Source: Rotaria socialis
Lineage: Eukaryota; Rotifera; Eurotatoria; Philodinida; Philodinidae
NCBI GenBank assembly: GCA_905331475.1
Contig: CAJNYU010003121.1
Coordinates: 1-64,000 of the forward strand
Direction of reading: 5' to 3'
Length of the DNA: 64,000 nucleotides
A program made the position numbers and the translations under genes. The notes beneath the pieces are model-generated. The model was given only the letters and a program-made list of their open reading frames with translations. It searched no databases and was not told the origin of the DNA. Below, one piece after another: positions 33,323 to 45,563 of the stretch (position 1 is the first letter of the stretch; each line of letters begins with the position of its first letter).

Positions 33323-33569
33323 CAGTTTTTCGAATATTTAGATTGTTTGAGGAAAGGTGTCTCTTTAAATAACGTTTTACTCAATACCGATATTAGTGAA
33401 TGTTCAAAGTAAAATAGAAAGTATAAATTAATTATGCTAGAAATAGCGCACTATGCTTGTACGTACTAGCCCGCTCACAGATTCGATATACAATTTGTCG
33501 TAAATTATCCAGAAAATAAAACTATGTAAAATAAAGATAAGATTTATTCAAACTGATATCTTCACTCAC

Positions 33570-33766
33570 TCTATGAATCTATATTGTGCATAAATTATCG
33601 CACAAGGAAGAAACTGCGAAAAAGAAAGCAAAAGTTCATTTTGTGATAAAAATTTATAAGATTCACCCCGACAGAGATTGATATATGGATTGTTAAACAA
33701 ATTATAAGCTGTTGCACTAAATAGAAGACCACCCATTGGTATATATGGAACGTTAGGATCTAGCAA
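33570..33766 (-). other. Lone exon candidate, unrecognised
   Basis: The minus strand is open between an acceptor (TCTCATAG before 33766) and a strong donor (GA/GTGAGTGA at 33569). It reads LLDPNVPYIPMGGLLFSATA, then FNNPYINLCRGESYKFLSQN and LPCAIIYAQYRFI. Consensus splice sites on both sides and protein-like composition suggest an internal exon, but no partner exons or family were recognised. It may be an orphaned remnant. Confidence 0.35.
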
Positions 33767-34630
33767 CTATGAGATTATCTATGTGACGAATTTAGACGCT
33801 TTCATACTACTAATTACAACTTATCCACTTTCTCACACGTTCACGTTTAAAAATAGTATGAGAATATTCACAATATTGGTAACGAATGATTATGTTTTCC
33901 TCATCACTCAATTAGAGTTTCTACTAGAACACAATTATGAGGGGATGACGATGCACGAGTGTAGTATTGATCAAGATATATCAGATAACAAGGGGATACT
34001 AAATTTACGAACAACCAACATGAAATAGCAGAAAAGTGATATATGTATGGAGATCTCGCTAATGCAAGATAACCTTTTGATTCATTTCACCTTCATAGGA
34101 AAGAATATAATCTGTATCAGAGATGAGAAGTGGAGAAGATAGAATGCATTGAAGGATAGATAATGGTTTCATTTGCATTCTTTATTTTGTAAAGTAGATA
34201 CGAAGTTATTAGTCATATTTTAGACTATTTATTTCAATAAATAAATAACACGAAACGCGCTGACGAAATTAAACTTAACCTCTATTTAATTTAATTATTT
34301 TAATTCAAGCACATTTAAATATTTAATAATATTTCATTTAGACTAGATCGGTTCCTGAAAAGTAAGAGTTGAAACTAGCAGATTGATCCTTTTTTAATTG
34401 CTTCACCAAAGAATCGTCTATTCCATAATGATTCTTTCTAAAGGAGGTAAAAATCATGCAAATGCAGCTCGATAAATTTATTTATTTATTTATGTTTTGG
34501 AAAAATTCACGACGTGCATAAGAAAATAAGTATTGATTAATATTTTAAAATGCATGAAAATATAGAAGATAGATAAAATATGGAAGATAATGTGATATGT
34601 CAACAAATCAATTAACTAATCTAGTTCTTG

Positions 34631-35295
34631 TCATTTCGATTTGGTGGCCTTTTCCGGATATCCAGTGACTGGAATTTTTCGTATGCTAGTTTTATTCATC
34701 CATTGCGAAGTTAATATTTGGTCAACGGCACCGATATTTGTTACACACTGGATGTCATACAGTCGAGCTGCTCGTATCAGTACTTGGACATCAACGTCAT
34801 GAGCATGAGCAGTCAAACTATCAATCAGAAAGATGAGAATGTCAAGCTTGCCTGTGACAATCAATTCTGCCAGTTGTATATCCCCACCTATCGGGCCACT
34901 CTTAAATAGCGTTATGGGTACATTCAGTGCTTTCTGGATCTCGAGTCCAGTGGTACCTGTAGCATAAAGTTTATGCTCACGGAGCATATCGGTATACTTT
35001 TTTAGGCATTGCACTAATTCTTCTTTCTTCAAATTGTGAGCGGCAAATCCAATTCGTTTGTGTTTGCCCGTTGCTACAGAAGCGGCCATTTCCTAATAAT
35101 TTTCAAAACACTACATTTTCTGCTTCCTCATTGATGATAAAAATATTATTTTTACCTTGTTTATATCTTCGAGCGTCAATTCTGGCTTTTTCTCGAGAGT
35201 AAGACGGTGGTTGGCAAGAGCTTCAGCGATTTCTAGATTTATGATATGAATTATATCGGTTGAGTCCGCTGGATTATTTTGATTTGAGTGTGAAC
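34631..35295 (-). CDS. mgsA-like: Methylglyoxal synthase
   Basis: The enzyme turns dihydroxyacetone phosphate into methylglyoxal and phosphate, a bacterial bypass of lower glycolysis. The main exon 34631-35092 encodes the whole domain: IGFAAHNLKKEELVQCLKKY, ELYATGTTG-type HKLYATGTTGLEIQ, the phosphate/catalytic motif SGPIGGDIQ with its aspartate, LIFLIDSL and AHDVDVQVLIRAARLYDI, then CVTNIGAVDQILTS. The motif normally written AHD reads AHN, so one conserved aspartate is asparagine. An upstream exon (35156-35295, INLEIAEALANHRLTLEKKP) splices in frame through a GTAAAA donor and an ATTAG acceptor, adding an extension unknown to me from bacterial enzymes. The first exon with the start codon was not found; if the main exon's ATG at 35089 is used, the product is 152 residues, the bacterial length. 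Bacterial origin is inferred. Confidence 0.9.
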
Positions 35296-36088
35296 CTAAA
35301 CAAATGTTTTAACTAGGTGTAAAAAAGCAATATCTGATGGATTTACTTGTACTTTGAAAAAGGTATGGTATTGTATTCGAATTACGAAGTATTTCACAGA
35401 GTACGATAAAAATTACGTGAAATCTTTTTCCATGCCGTTAAAAGCTCAAAACTCATTCTATAAAATGGAATACCGAAAGTCCCATACACCACCAGTGGGC
35501 TAGTTTACTCAATTACTTAAATAAACATATCATCAATTTAAAATACTGTAGGAATTGGCGAAGTCGTCAAAATGTGGTTGCGCTTTTGTTCTTTTGTTCT
35601 TTATATCTTGAGACAAGATCCATAGCAAAATAACGAATAGTTGAAGGATGAATACTAATTCATGTATTCTAGAAAATTGAAATGCATCGGGTTCCATAAT
35701 ATCTATTAAAACTTATTGTCAAATTTTTCATCGAAAATGTATGCGAACTGAGAGTTGCATGCGATTGTCACAGTTTCGCTCCCTTTCTTTCTGAAAACAC
35801 TACAGCTATGTAAGGACTTACAATATATATTGAGAGAACACCTCTTTTCGATTTATACAACTCTTCATAAGGTATAAGAGAGCGAAAATAGATAATCCAA
35901 AAATAGGATTTTTCACTTTTCTGAAATGTTTACATAGATTAATTTCGATGTTCAACTTATTTCATTGTACAATCTCAGCAAGTAAATTTTATTTTTCTAT
36001 CTGTCTTTCTACACTGCACTTGTATATGAGCTCAAAGTCGCGCGTCCTTGTGAGTCATGTTGATTATATTTGTTTAGTATCACGTATA

Positions 36089-36679
36089 TTAGTATTGGAA
36101 CCGACCGATTCTGAGTTGATGATTTTGCGGGTCTGCCGTTGTAGTTTGTTGTCGAGGTAGTACCGTTGCATTCGATTCAATAGTATGTAATTCTGATGAT
36201 AACAATACACGTGATTCAATGGCTAAATTTTCTTTCATGCATGTAATCAACATCTGTGGATGAACAAATATATCAACTACTGGAACCATTTTGCTCAAGG
36301 TGACTTTCAGATTTGTATATCGTTGAGGATTATGACAATAAATATAGAGTGAATGCAGCTTGTTCTTATGTTGTTCGTCAATAGATTTCACGATACTTTC
36401 AGCCAGACTGCCCGCAGAGATAAGAACAGTCTTGTCCGACGATGGCTGTCTCGCGAGATATGAAATGCACTCGGTCTTATTCGTTGTGTTGAACCAACGA
36501 GATGAATCACAGTTGGTCTGTTTACAAAATTCATCTCTCATATTTTCGTATTCTTCAATCGCTTCATCAAACCATAGAAACCGCAGATTCAATGGTATCA
36601 TAGCAATTGTCATCGAGTAATCAGTCTCTACTCTGTCTGGTCTATCTTTTTGTTTCTTGAGCAGTGCTCTTGTTGCCAT
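36089..36679 (-). CDS. Rotifer-type 196-residue protein with CheY-like fold pattern
   Basis: A single exon starts at ATG 36679 (MATRALLKKQKDRPD). The order LRFLWFDEAIEEYENMRDEF, then CISYLARQPSSDKTVLISAG, SLAESIVKSIDEQHKNKLHS and LYIYCHNPQRYTNLKVTLSK alternates strands and helices. It resembles the amino-terminal region I associate with bdelloid proteins that carry ADP-ribosyltransferase or TPR domains (from memory, unverified). Here no such second domain follows; a polar tail ends at TAA. Function unknown. It lies on the same strand as methylglyoxal synthase, about 0.8 kb upstream of it. An ADP-ribosyltransferase relic occurs 6 kb away, which fits the association but does not prove it. Confidence 0.6.
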   Translation of the reverse strand: MATRALLKKQKDRPDRVETDYSMTIAMIPLNLRFLWFDEAIEEYENMRDEFCKQTNCDSSRWFNTTNKTECISYLARQPSSDKTVLISAGSLAESIVKSIDEQHKNKLHSLYIYCHNPQRYTNLKVTLSKMVPVVDIFVHPQMLITCMKENLAIESRVLLSSELHTIESNATVLPRQQTTTADPQNHQLRIGRFQY

Positions 36680-36699
36680 TATCACAGCTAATAATCACG

Positions 36700-39600
36700 T
36701 TTCAATTCTACAAAGTAATAAATCAATCAACATTCATTCAGCTCCATTATATGCTAATCCCTCTCTTATTGAAGAATGCTGCACTAATTATTGCACTTAT
36801 GTAGCTTATATTACAAGCATATCCATAGATCAATTTACCCATACAAATGGTATCATTGATGAAAAATGATAACGAACGGGAAGATTTCTCAAATAGTAAG
36901 CGAAGAAGTATACTCAACCTAATATATCGAATCTACGCTATGAAATCGAGTTTTATAATGCGCTCCCATCAAGATCAATAGAAAACTTATCTTTGACTGA
37001 TACATTTAGCGTTAAGATAGCCCTACTTCTATCTATAACTAGTACGAACACTCATAAAACGTTTTCAACTCTTCCCAAAAAAATAGCCAAGATTGAAAGA
37101 ATTCTCACTAGCACACCCTACAATTTATCGGCATCACATTCTTAGTCAACATGGGCTTGTCTATTGTTGAACACTAGACATGTTTAATGTTTCATGTTTA
37201 AACCAAGCAAGCACCTTCCGTGAGTGAATGATTAGGCCACATCAGAAATTATTCAAATGTTGGAAAATTTGAAATTTTTTCAGAAGAATTTCTTATAGCA
37301 AGCTCTTCATCCACTAGCGAAACAGATATTCAAGTAGATTTCGGCGAGCCCTGTTGATTCAGCACAAACTATTTCTTACTGTACTCGGACGACCTTTCGG
37401 CCTAGAACTCTCAAAGTTTCGTTAAGACCTACCACGATTAACGTAGGAATATGCTCTAATCACAAACATAATCTCTTAGCAGAGATCTAGCTGAGCTCTT
37501 TTCATCAAACTATTGAATAACATCTTAAATCGTTAATTAGTATGTAAGTAAATAACGTTTTGAATAGAGTCGTTCAAGCTCTATGGAATCAATATATTTG
37601 TTTTCCAAATATTTACTCCTACTAGAAGCAAAAGTTCTAACAACGAATAGTGTATCATTTCCTTTGGAAAACTCGCAATTTTATATGATTTTATTTTGCA
37701 TGGAATGTTAAGGTTCAACGGCAATTGCGCAATTTTACTTAGCGAATTCCATCAAAGAAGTGTGATGCGCATATCGTATCTATACAAAAAACAGTAGCCA
37801 CAGTAATTTTCTTTCAAACACCCTCTTCAGAACTTAGAAATTTCTGCCTAAAAGGAATTGTTTTTTTATTAACCATAATCTCTATTTTTGACGCATGCAA
37901 TTATGATCTATGTTGATGATTAAGGAAGCGGTAGGCATTTGTAAATGACTATATACGACGCCAATGTGGCTATTTACTGCTGCATTTTACTGTAACACTT
38001 GGTTCAGTATTGTGGTGATCGTATATGGTGCAATGTCGAGCAAAGTAGGAACTATCCACGGGCTTAGTACATGAAATTTGTAAAGAGTCGTAGCACTGGA
38101 ATACTTGTTTAGTCTTATTTCTCTGCATAGGATCGTTTTCGATCGTGCGTATTCGAGGTAGGAATGGACCACTGAATTTAATGCGATTTAATTAACGGCG
38201 TTAATTAACTAAAAGCGTTAAACGTTAATATTAACGTTTAACGCTTTTAGTTAACGTTAATTTTTAATTTTTAATTTTTAATTAAGGTTAATGTACCAGC
38301 CCTACATGCAATCCTCCTAATAAATCTCTATGTCATTTCAAGTTGCTTCTTCTATTTCTATTTCTGTTCGATATTCGTTTTGTCGGATTTCTTAAAATCT
38401 AGAAAAGGTTTTAAGATGCAAACAGACAACATTCAAAAATGCTGATTTACATATCCTTTATGGGTAGTATAATATAAGCGTCAAACAGGAGCTTATTAAA
38501 ACTAGTATAGAGGTAACCACGGTTCTTCTCCAAAAAAATCTGTTTCATAGCAGAACTCACACAGATTTCAAAGAGCTGAAAAGTATCTAGCTGCTAAACT
38601 TGTACTCCTATCATGTAGTCCATAATCTCTCTTACAGACTTATGGTCCTATCTGAAAAGATTGGACAATTTATTATTCGCGGATATAAATGCTATTCTAA
38701 TGATCCTATACTCCACAACGGGTTATTTTTCATCGATATACATAGAAAAATCTTTGAGAGTAAAGTAGGAATGAAACTCATAAATTCGAAAGATATTTTA
38801 ATTATGGTATTCAGCAAACTATTAATTCGTCACCTGAATATTCTGTCTCATCACTCTTACTCCAAAGTGTAGTATATGCAAAATCGATGATTTTGACAAA
38901 TGATAAAAATTCCAAATTAGCTAGGGGCATGACAGTTCTCAGATCTAAGTTAAGATCTACACTGAGACGATGTCTATATCTATATAGGCGTATCTTTTGG
39001 GATCTAATCTGATATGCTTGAGCAGCTCTTCTAATGGGATTAAAGCTGAACTGTCGCACCCCTAAAATTTGCTAAACAAAATGTTCTATAAATACAGTAG
39101 CTCGAGTTGTTTCGGAGTTTCTGTGTCGTATTAAATGATGAAGAAGTTCACTTTTCAATGAAAATCTCACCGATCAATTTATTTTCCATCACTTTAAACT
39201 AAAGCCAAACGTTAAAGGAGAGGTCTGTTAGATAATTAACTTACAATTCTTGAAACAGAATTATCTTCAGTATATATAGAATTTTTAAGTTCTGCTTGAT
39301 GAGAATTCCACCACTGCTGATTTATTATATATTTAATAAGAAAAACTACATCCTCTTCCTAAAATCTACATGACAGTGTACGCATGTACAAATGTATACA
39401 TATCTATTCTAAAAAGCACAAAAACAAAATGTAGTCATAATATCTATTCGATACTGCTTATTTATTTACGTTTGTCTAATAGATATCTATGTAGAGAAAT
39501 ATCTTTATCTGTTTGTAAATAATAATTTATATGAAATAGTTGACGTTTCATATATATTGTAACTATAAAAATAGGTATATCATGGTAAATCTTGAAAATT

Positions 39601-41722
39601 CAGAATAAAGTCATGATTTTCAGTCAAAAATGTGAAAAATAACAGAAATGACAATAGTTTAAAAATATGATGAAAATAAATAGTATGACTACAACATCTG
39701 TGCTGTGATTAATATCGTTAATGTAAAAATACTAACAATATCGGGTACTTACATATAGAGTAATGATGAAGTGTTTGAGATTGTTTTGTTTGTTTATATG
39801 TGCTTTTTCTTGGTATTTATTAACGATAAAGGTATTGGGTTTTTTTTCAACCAAGGTTTAATCATACGAATCAATCGACCATGTCTTTTTTATGTGATGT
39901 AGGTAACTGTTCGCTTGTCAATAATATCACGACCATGTGATTGTGGTTTTGAGTGAAAAACACGCATAGTAAACACAGCTACACCAACACTCTCAAGATT
40001 TTTTAATTCTCTTCGAATTTTCTGGAAAATGAAACAAAGTTCCGGTCCTCAAACCTCTCAAAGAGTTTTTTGTAGTTTTCCGATATTCGTTTTCCATCTT
40101 CATCATCGCTCAGTTTGAGATGTATTTAGTCAACTAAAACTACCCACAATATCCAGTATAACCTATTGGATCAAGAATTATTTCTTCTATGAATAATTTT
40201 ACTTTCCGAATCTGAAACCATTTCAATACTATTGAAAAAACCTCATGTCATCAATTCGTTCTTGAACTGTTCTCGACTTAGAATACAATTCGATATCATC
40301 GAAATGGTAAGTAATAAATCAATAATAATAACAACAACCTAATTTATTCATTCTCTTTTGTTTTAGGTTCTTATCAATACGATCGAATTGTGGTCAGTTA
40401 GGGGATAGACAGAACATGTGATACATTATGGCTGATGGTTTAAGTTAGAGAGATGGATTAAGTTTAAGGGGATATACGTATATAGATAAGAGTTACGTTA
40501 GGGGAAATATATGTATTAAATTGATATGTAAATAAGATAAATTTCCATTGTATGAATCTGCTAGAGATTACATATAAGACGCTGCATCAAATAGAGTAAA
40601 GAGATAGTGAACGGCATAAGCTTGCCGGTGCTGATTCTGAAAATGTAGATCTATCGCGTAAGAATCGTGACAGAATTTCAACAATGAAATCATTTTGAAT
40701 ATAAACTAAAGACGGCTTGGTCTTTAGCCATATTTTTACGAAACTCAGAAATCGTGTCGTTTTCGATGAAAATTTCGAAATCGTTTTTAAGTTCAATATG
40801 GTACCTTTTTTCAATGTTTAGGCAATTAGAAATAAATAGGTATACGGGGGTTTAGGGATAGGTGCAAGGGGTTAGAAATAGACGTATGGAGTTAGCTAAC
40901 GATATATAATCAAGACAGATAGATTTTAGTGGTTATGTATAGATATAGATGGTGTGGCTGATTCAAATCAATTTCCAGCAAATCTTAATCGATTTAATTC
41001 ATACACATTTTCATCGATTAAAATCAAATTTAATCAGTTTTAATCGGTTAACTGTTGTGTTTGAAAGCTTTTCTGATTATAATCAATTTCTTATGATCAT
41101 TAAAGGATTTAGAATAATCGATTATAATCCAATTATTTGTAATTTTTTTTACATGGGTAGTTCCCTATTATTACGTTTCAGATGAAGAGTAAAATTTTTC
41201 ATTTTTTTCTGTGGTTAATGATATTTAAGAATCAATGTAATTTCTCCACGATTGAGAATTTTTCTTTATGATTCAATATAATATTCATGTGCTAATTTGA
41301 TGAAACAATGTTAAATATTATATATTGTTCCAATGAAAAAAAAATATATACTTGTTTTCAGTTCAATGTTTTCCATAACTAAATAACTTTCTCAATCAAG
41401 CACAGAATAAACGTCTATAGGTTACCACTTACGTTTTATAGACATTTCTTAACAATTAGCATTCGTAATAGACAAACACTATATGACGACATATATTCAA
41501 TACGTCAACATCTATTAAACTTCATTGCAATGATGATTTGTGCGAATTGACGCATTCAAAGTTCAATTATTATCACTATTTTCTATGAAATATTACTGAA
41601 GATATGACCCCATCTTTCTCTAAATCCATACCCATACTCATACCCAACAGATTGACTTTATATCAATAAAGATGGTTATTCTTTAAAAAAAAGAGACATT
41701 TTTCTAATAAAAAAACTACTGG
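36700..41722. other. Long intergenic stretch, no gene seen
   Basis: AT-rich sequence with the perfect palindrome at 38207-38252. G-rich TTAGGGG-like words lie around 40390-40500 and 40845-40880, and repeated TTAATCGATT-like words at 40970-41130. The open frames at 38600, 38811 and 40587 show no motif. Confidence 0.55.
38207..38252. repeat. 46-bp perfect palindrome
   Basis: The arms AACTAAAAGCGTTAAACGTTAAT (23 bp) and its exact reverse complement meet without a spacer. Further TTAATTAACG/TTAACGTTAA words flank it and an AATTTTTAATTTTTAA tail follows, ending near a CCAGCCCTAC that could be a hAT-type end. No second end was found. Confidence 0.85.
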
Positions 41723-42480
41723 TCATGCAAACGTTTGTATATAGATAGATTGCTCGTCCTCTCGCTCATCGAGCAATTGTGTTGTCGCATGTTTCCCTAT
41801 TCCCCAGGCAGGAAGAGTATCGGCGATAAGAATTGTTTCACCATCACGTCGTGTTATGGTCGATTCTTTCTTGCTTGTATTACGAGCAATAATACGAACG
41901 GGTAAACGACTTTTTGCATTGAAATTGTCTGGGAATTTGTAAATACTCGTACATTTACTATCAATCGTTTTTCTTAATGACCATCCTGTCATATCTACGG
42001 TACTGTTTCCTAAAGTCCTTGTATTTTCGATAACAATTGAATTGCCCGTATGATCTACATAGCTCATTTCAATGTAGTGTATTAAAAACAAAAGATAGAA
42101 AATCATGTTATCTGAGACATCAAGAAGAGGGTGTGTTAATGAAGACTGAAACGAGAAAAAACTTGATTGAATTAAAATCGTACTAGAATGTAAGAAATTG
42201 TCCTGAAGTGAATTACGTAGATTCTTCTATTTTTCTTCTCTTAAAACACTTATTAACATTGAAATATTCTCAAATACGTATAGGCATCTTCGTAGAAAAT
42301 GAGACTAACCTTTGGAGCTTTTTTGTATCTGCAAATGTTTTGCTATTTCAACATTATTTGTTTTGACTTTGGTCGAGGATTGAATATCTAACGCACCACT
42401 TACGACACTGCTGTTCAAATACCTTCCGTAAGCTGAATCTTCACGTGTTTGATGCGGCTCATCGTCCGAACTGTCTTCAA
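41723..42480 (-). pseudogene. 3' end of a lamin-tail-domain (intermediate filament) gene, 5'-truncated
   Basis: Two exons are visible: about 42480-42310 (SSDDEPHQTREDSAYGRY, then SSVVSGALDIQSSTKVK) and 42111-41723, joined by GTTAGT and CTCAG. The second encodes a lamin tail fold: MSYVDHTGNSIVIENTRTLG, DMTGWSLRKTIDS, IYKFPDNFNAKSRLPVRIIA, then TLPAWGIGKHATTQLLDERE. These match the immunoglobulin-like lamin tail pattern (GW.L.R, Y.FP, WG.G). No coiled-coil rod exons precede it. Instead an ADP-ribosyltransferase relic abuts the first exon in the same frame, separated only by TAA. I infer a truncated or rearranged copy. A living gene with distant 5' exons cannot be excluded because the tail frame is undamaged. 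Confidence 0.72.
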
Positions 42481-42487
42481 CATTTAT

Positions 42488-43226
42488 TTATTTGCATGTT
42501 GCTTGTGGAGTCCGAACAGAATGGAGTGGTCGTTTCATTAGCGGAGACAGCTCAGAACGAGATGTATCTGGTTCAGATGCTTCGTTAGCAAATGGTGGCA
42601 CAAGAACTTCATGAGGTGGTTTAATTTGACGAAGATGAACGATATGAAATTTATATGTGCGACTGATTAGACTACACATCTCAAGATAGGTTCCTAGCAA
42701 GAGAAGTATTTCATTTTCATGTTTATAATATGAATGTCGACTAATATTCTTTCCGCACGTTGAACCTTCTATTGAGAAGAGGGTTCTTGTACCTGATTTG
42801 CCTATAAAATGAGGTCGTTGAAGAACATCTAACGAACTCGTATATCAACTGAATGACCACCAAATTCGATACTCGCCTTTCTGATAAATATCGCTCAAGT
42901 CTTCTTTCACATCGCGCCATAACTGACAGCCGACTGAACTCCAATAGATACACGAAAGAAAAAGATCAGTAACTTTTAAGTTGGCTATTTAGAGAAACAT
43001 AAAACGACAAAATCTTACTTACGACAGTTTGAAAAGAGCTGTAAGAAAAAGCTTAAGATATCAGAATATTTTCTCTGAGTTCATAAAGAATTTCATGCAG
43101 AGGTTCGCATGCTTGTTCGAGAGAAACAATTGGTTCTTGTTCATAACCTTTTATCGCTTTGAGAAATTACTGTGGTTCTTCATAAATTGGCGCATGAGCT
43201 AGGCGTGGATTCCTCTGCGACGACAT
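42488..43226 (-). pseudogene. Arginine mono-ADP-ribosyltransferase relic (ART family)
   Basis: A start region at ATG 43226 reads SSQRNPRLAHAPIYEEPQ, an in-frame TAA, then FLKAIKGYEQEPIVSLEQA. After a gap, the catalytic half resumes at an acceptor near 42935: CQLWRDVKEDLSDIYQKGEY with the R motif, RIWWSFS followed by an in-frame TGA and YTSSLDVLQ (S motif), FIGKSGTRTLFSIEG, and KHENEILLLLGTYLEM, which holds the E-x-E motif. HIVHLRQIKPPHEVLVPP closes the domain and TAA at 42488-42490 ends it. About a third of the domain before the R motif is missing. Two nonsense codons and the deletion make it non-functional. Such enzymes move ADP-ribose from NAD to arginine; bdelloids carry many copies. Confidence 0.82.
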
Positions 43227-45563
43227 TTCACGCAAGTATTAAATCGGTGTTGCTTTCTTTCCAACAATTTAAAGCACAAAAGAGAATAAGTGTTAATGGA
43301 ATTCTGTTGTTCGAGGAAAGAAATCCGTAAACACTTGAAAAAACATTAACAAAAGACTATAGAAACGAAAAAAGCAACATTGCTGTGAAAAAAAGGTTTT
43401 TCTTTGCTCGCATCATGCCGTAGAGTGAAAAGTGGATTGTTCGCAGAATTACAGTTAATTTATTTTGCATTGATTTATCTCCCTATCGCACTCCATGATA
43501 TTTATTCTATCAGCACACTGCGGTATAATAATATAAATTCATGAGTCGATCTAGAGATTTTCCCATGTGAGGATTCTCGTAGCTAAAATGAAACATGTTA
43601 TGGTTGCCTTTTACTAGTCACACCCAGCCTTTACTTGACAAGTGATCCAAAATTTCTGAATTAATTTTGTTTGGCTCAAAATAGTAAATTGTCTAGAGCA
43701 AAAGTACACGATTGAATATCATTGAAAATGATTGATAAACACTACAGAGACTTTAGAGAAGAAGGAATTCAAATGAATGATTTCACAATTCTTGGTTTGA
43801 ACTCGGAGAAAATTTCATTTGATCTCAGCACTCTTATTTTTCCTGTTCTAATCCAATTTCTAGATAGTATGGGTAATTAAGTTATATAATACAGAAAGAT
43901 AAAATTTTCACATTTTTATAAGGTTGAAATGAACGCTTTCATGATATCGTTTGAAGTCTACATTTTTCATCATTCTCGATCACATTTGAACAAACAAATT
44001 CTATTTGAACCGAGAGATTGACAGAAATAAAATATTTTATATGAATATCAAAGTTTTATGAGTCTTCTAACGAACGATATTATTTGAAACAGGGTAAATA
44101 TTTTTTGTGAGCTTTGTAACAAAATATTTGTTTTCCATTTGGGTATCATAAATTCACAGAATAAATTATTTTAATACCATATGAAGACCTTCTTTGTAAT
44201 AAACAACTATATATATATATATATTATATAACATTCTAAAAACCAGTGCGATGATCAAGAAAAGAGTCAAACGAATTTTTTCAGATATGAAAATTGTCAT
44301 CAAAATTGTATAAGTTTTTTTCGATACTTTTTATTCTTGAAGTTTTCTGATCTCTGAGAAAAGTTTTCGTCAACTTTTTACGTACTTTTGTATTCTTAAG
44401 AATAAGACCGAAAAAGATTGTTTTCATCATGTTTTATAATTTTTTTGTTAATTGTCACCAGAATTACCAGGTCATGAAACCGAAAAAGTGAAAGCTACAT
44501 TGAAAAATTGCGGAAACCTCTATTTTTACTAGCTTTGTAAGTTTTGCTTAATTTTGGGATATAAACGCTGATGTGGTTGAAGATGATTCTTAAATTCACA
44601 AGAATCCTTTACGATTTTTACAGCTTTATCTGTATCTGATTGTAACAGTATAGTTGTTGTTTTCGATTTTCATCATCGTTTCCATTTTCAATTACTATGT
44701 CGTTTTGAATTTGTTATAAAAAATAAGCCATATAAATTTTCGAATTTGTGCCGTTTTTCTCAGTCAATAGAGCAGAGAAAATCGAATGATTCAGCAGAGC
44801 TGTCTAATAGTTGAAAGTAGAATGATGTTTTTATTTCATCAATGGGAGTTTAAAAACAGTCTGTTGTTCGTAGAGAAACTTTTATTGTTGTTCCTCAAAA
44901 ATTAACAGATTGACTGATAACTGTGATGACAGACCACATCCCTCAGCGATTATGTTGGGTGTAGCGCGGGGATCAATGCTGATCTTTTAAATACCACACC
45001 TAAACTTGCACGCACAATTAATAATCTTACAATCGTAGTGGAAAAAATATAAATCCTGTGCTGCATCATATTCATTCACAGACCCAGGTTAGAGAAACAG
45101 TATCGTAGATGGCCATCGCAGTTAATTTTTCATCGTTTGATATACTCTGTATCACGGTAGTTTCTGAACGCATCGTAAATTATTGTAAAAAGCCTGATAC
45201 GCAGTCTTTCGATTGTTTTAGTACCGTGATTATTCATTTAGGACACGGCAGAATATGACCATCATATGTTGCATATTAAAACGTCAACTTACAATTATTT
45301 ACGATCGAAATCTGTATGAGATAATTGTATATATTAACGATTTCCATCATTGTTAAAGAGTACTCTAACAAACTTTATTTATTTATTTGATTATTATACG
45401 TTCTTGTTTCATTTTATATATTGTGTTTCTTATATGTGCAATCCAACTCGAGATACACATAAGTTAAACCGTTCTTTTTAATTCTTTCTTTCCTCTCTTT
45501 CTCTTCATATCTCTCTATTGTGTTTTCTTTCCTCCCGTGCGTGACGATGTAAATAATGGCATC

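Larger units (their letters stand above)
29734..34630. other. Repeat-rich intergenic block
   Basis: No complete gene is seen. The block holds a telomere-like hairpin (29929), two degenerate-word islands (30640, 31830), a 21-bp palindrome (31333), a Tc1-like element (32597-33268), a second telomere-like hairpin (33266) and a lone exon candidate (33570-33766). Sequence between 33770 and 34630 shows nothing recognisable. Confidence 0.6.

Noticed and set aside
42741-42953. 70-residue arginine-rich minus-strand frame
   Set aside because: It is an alternative frame of the ADP-ribosyltransferase relic, whose R-S-E motifs lie in the adjacent frame.
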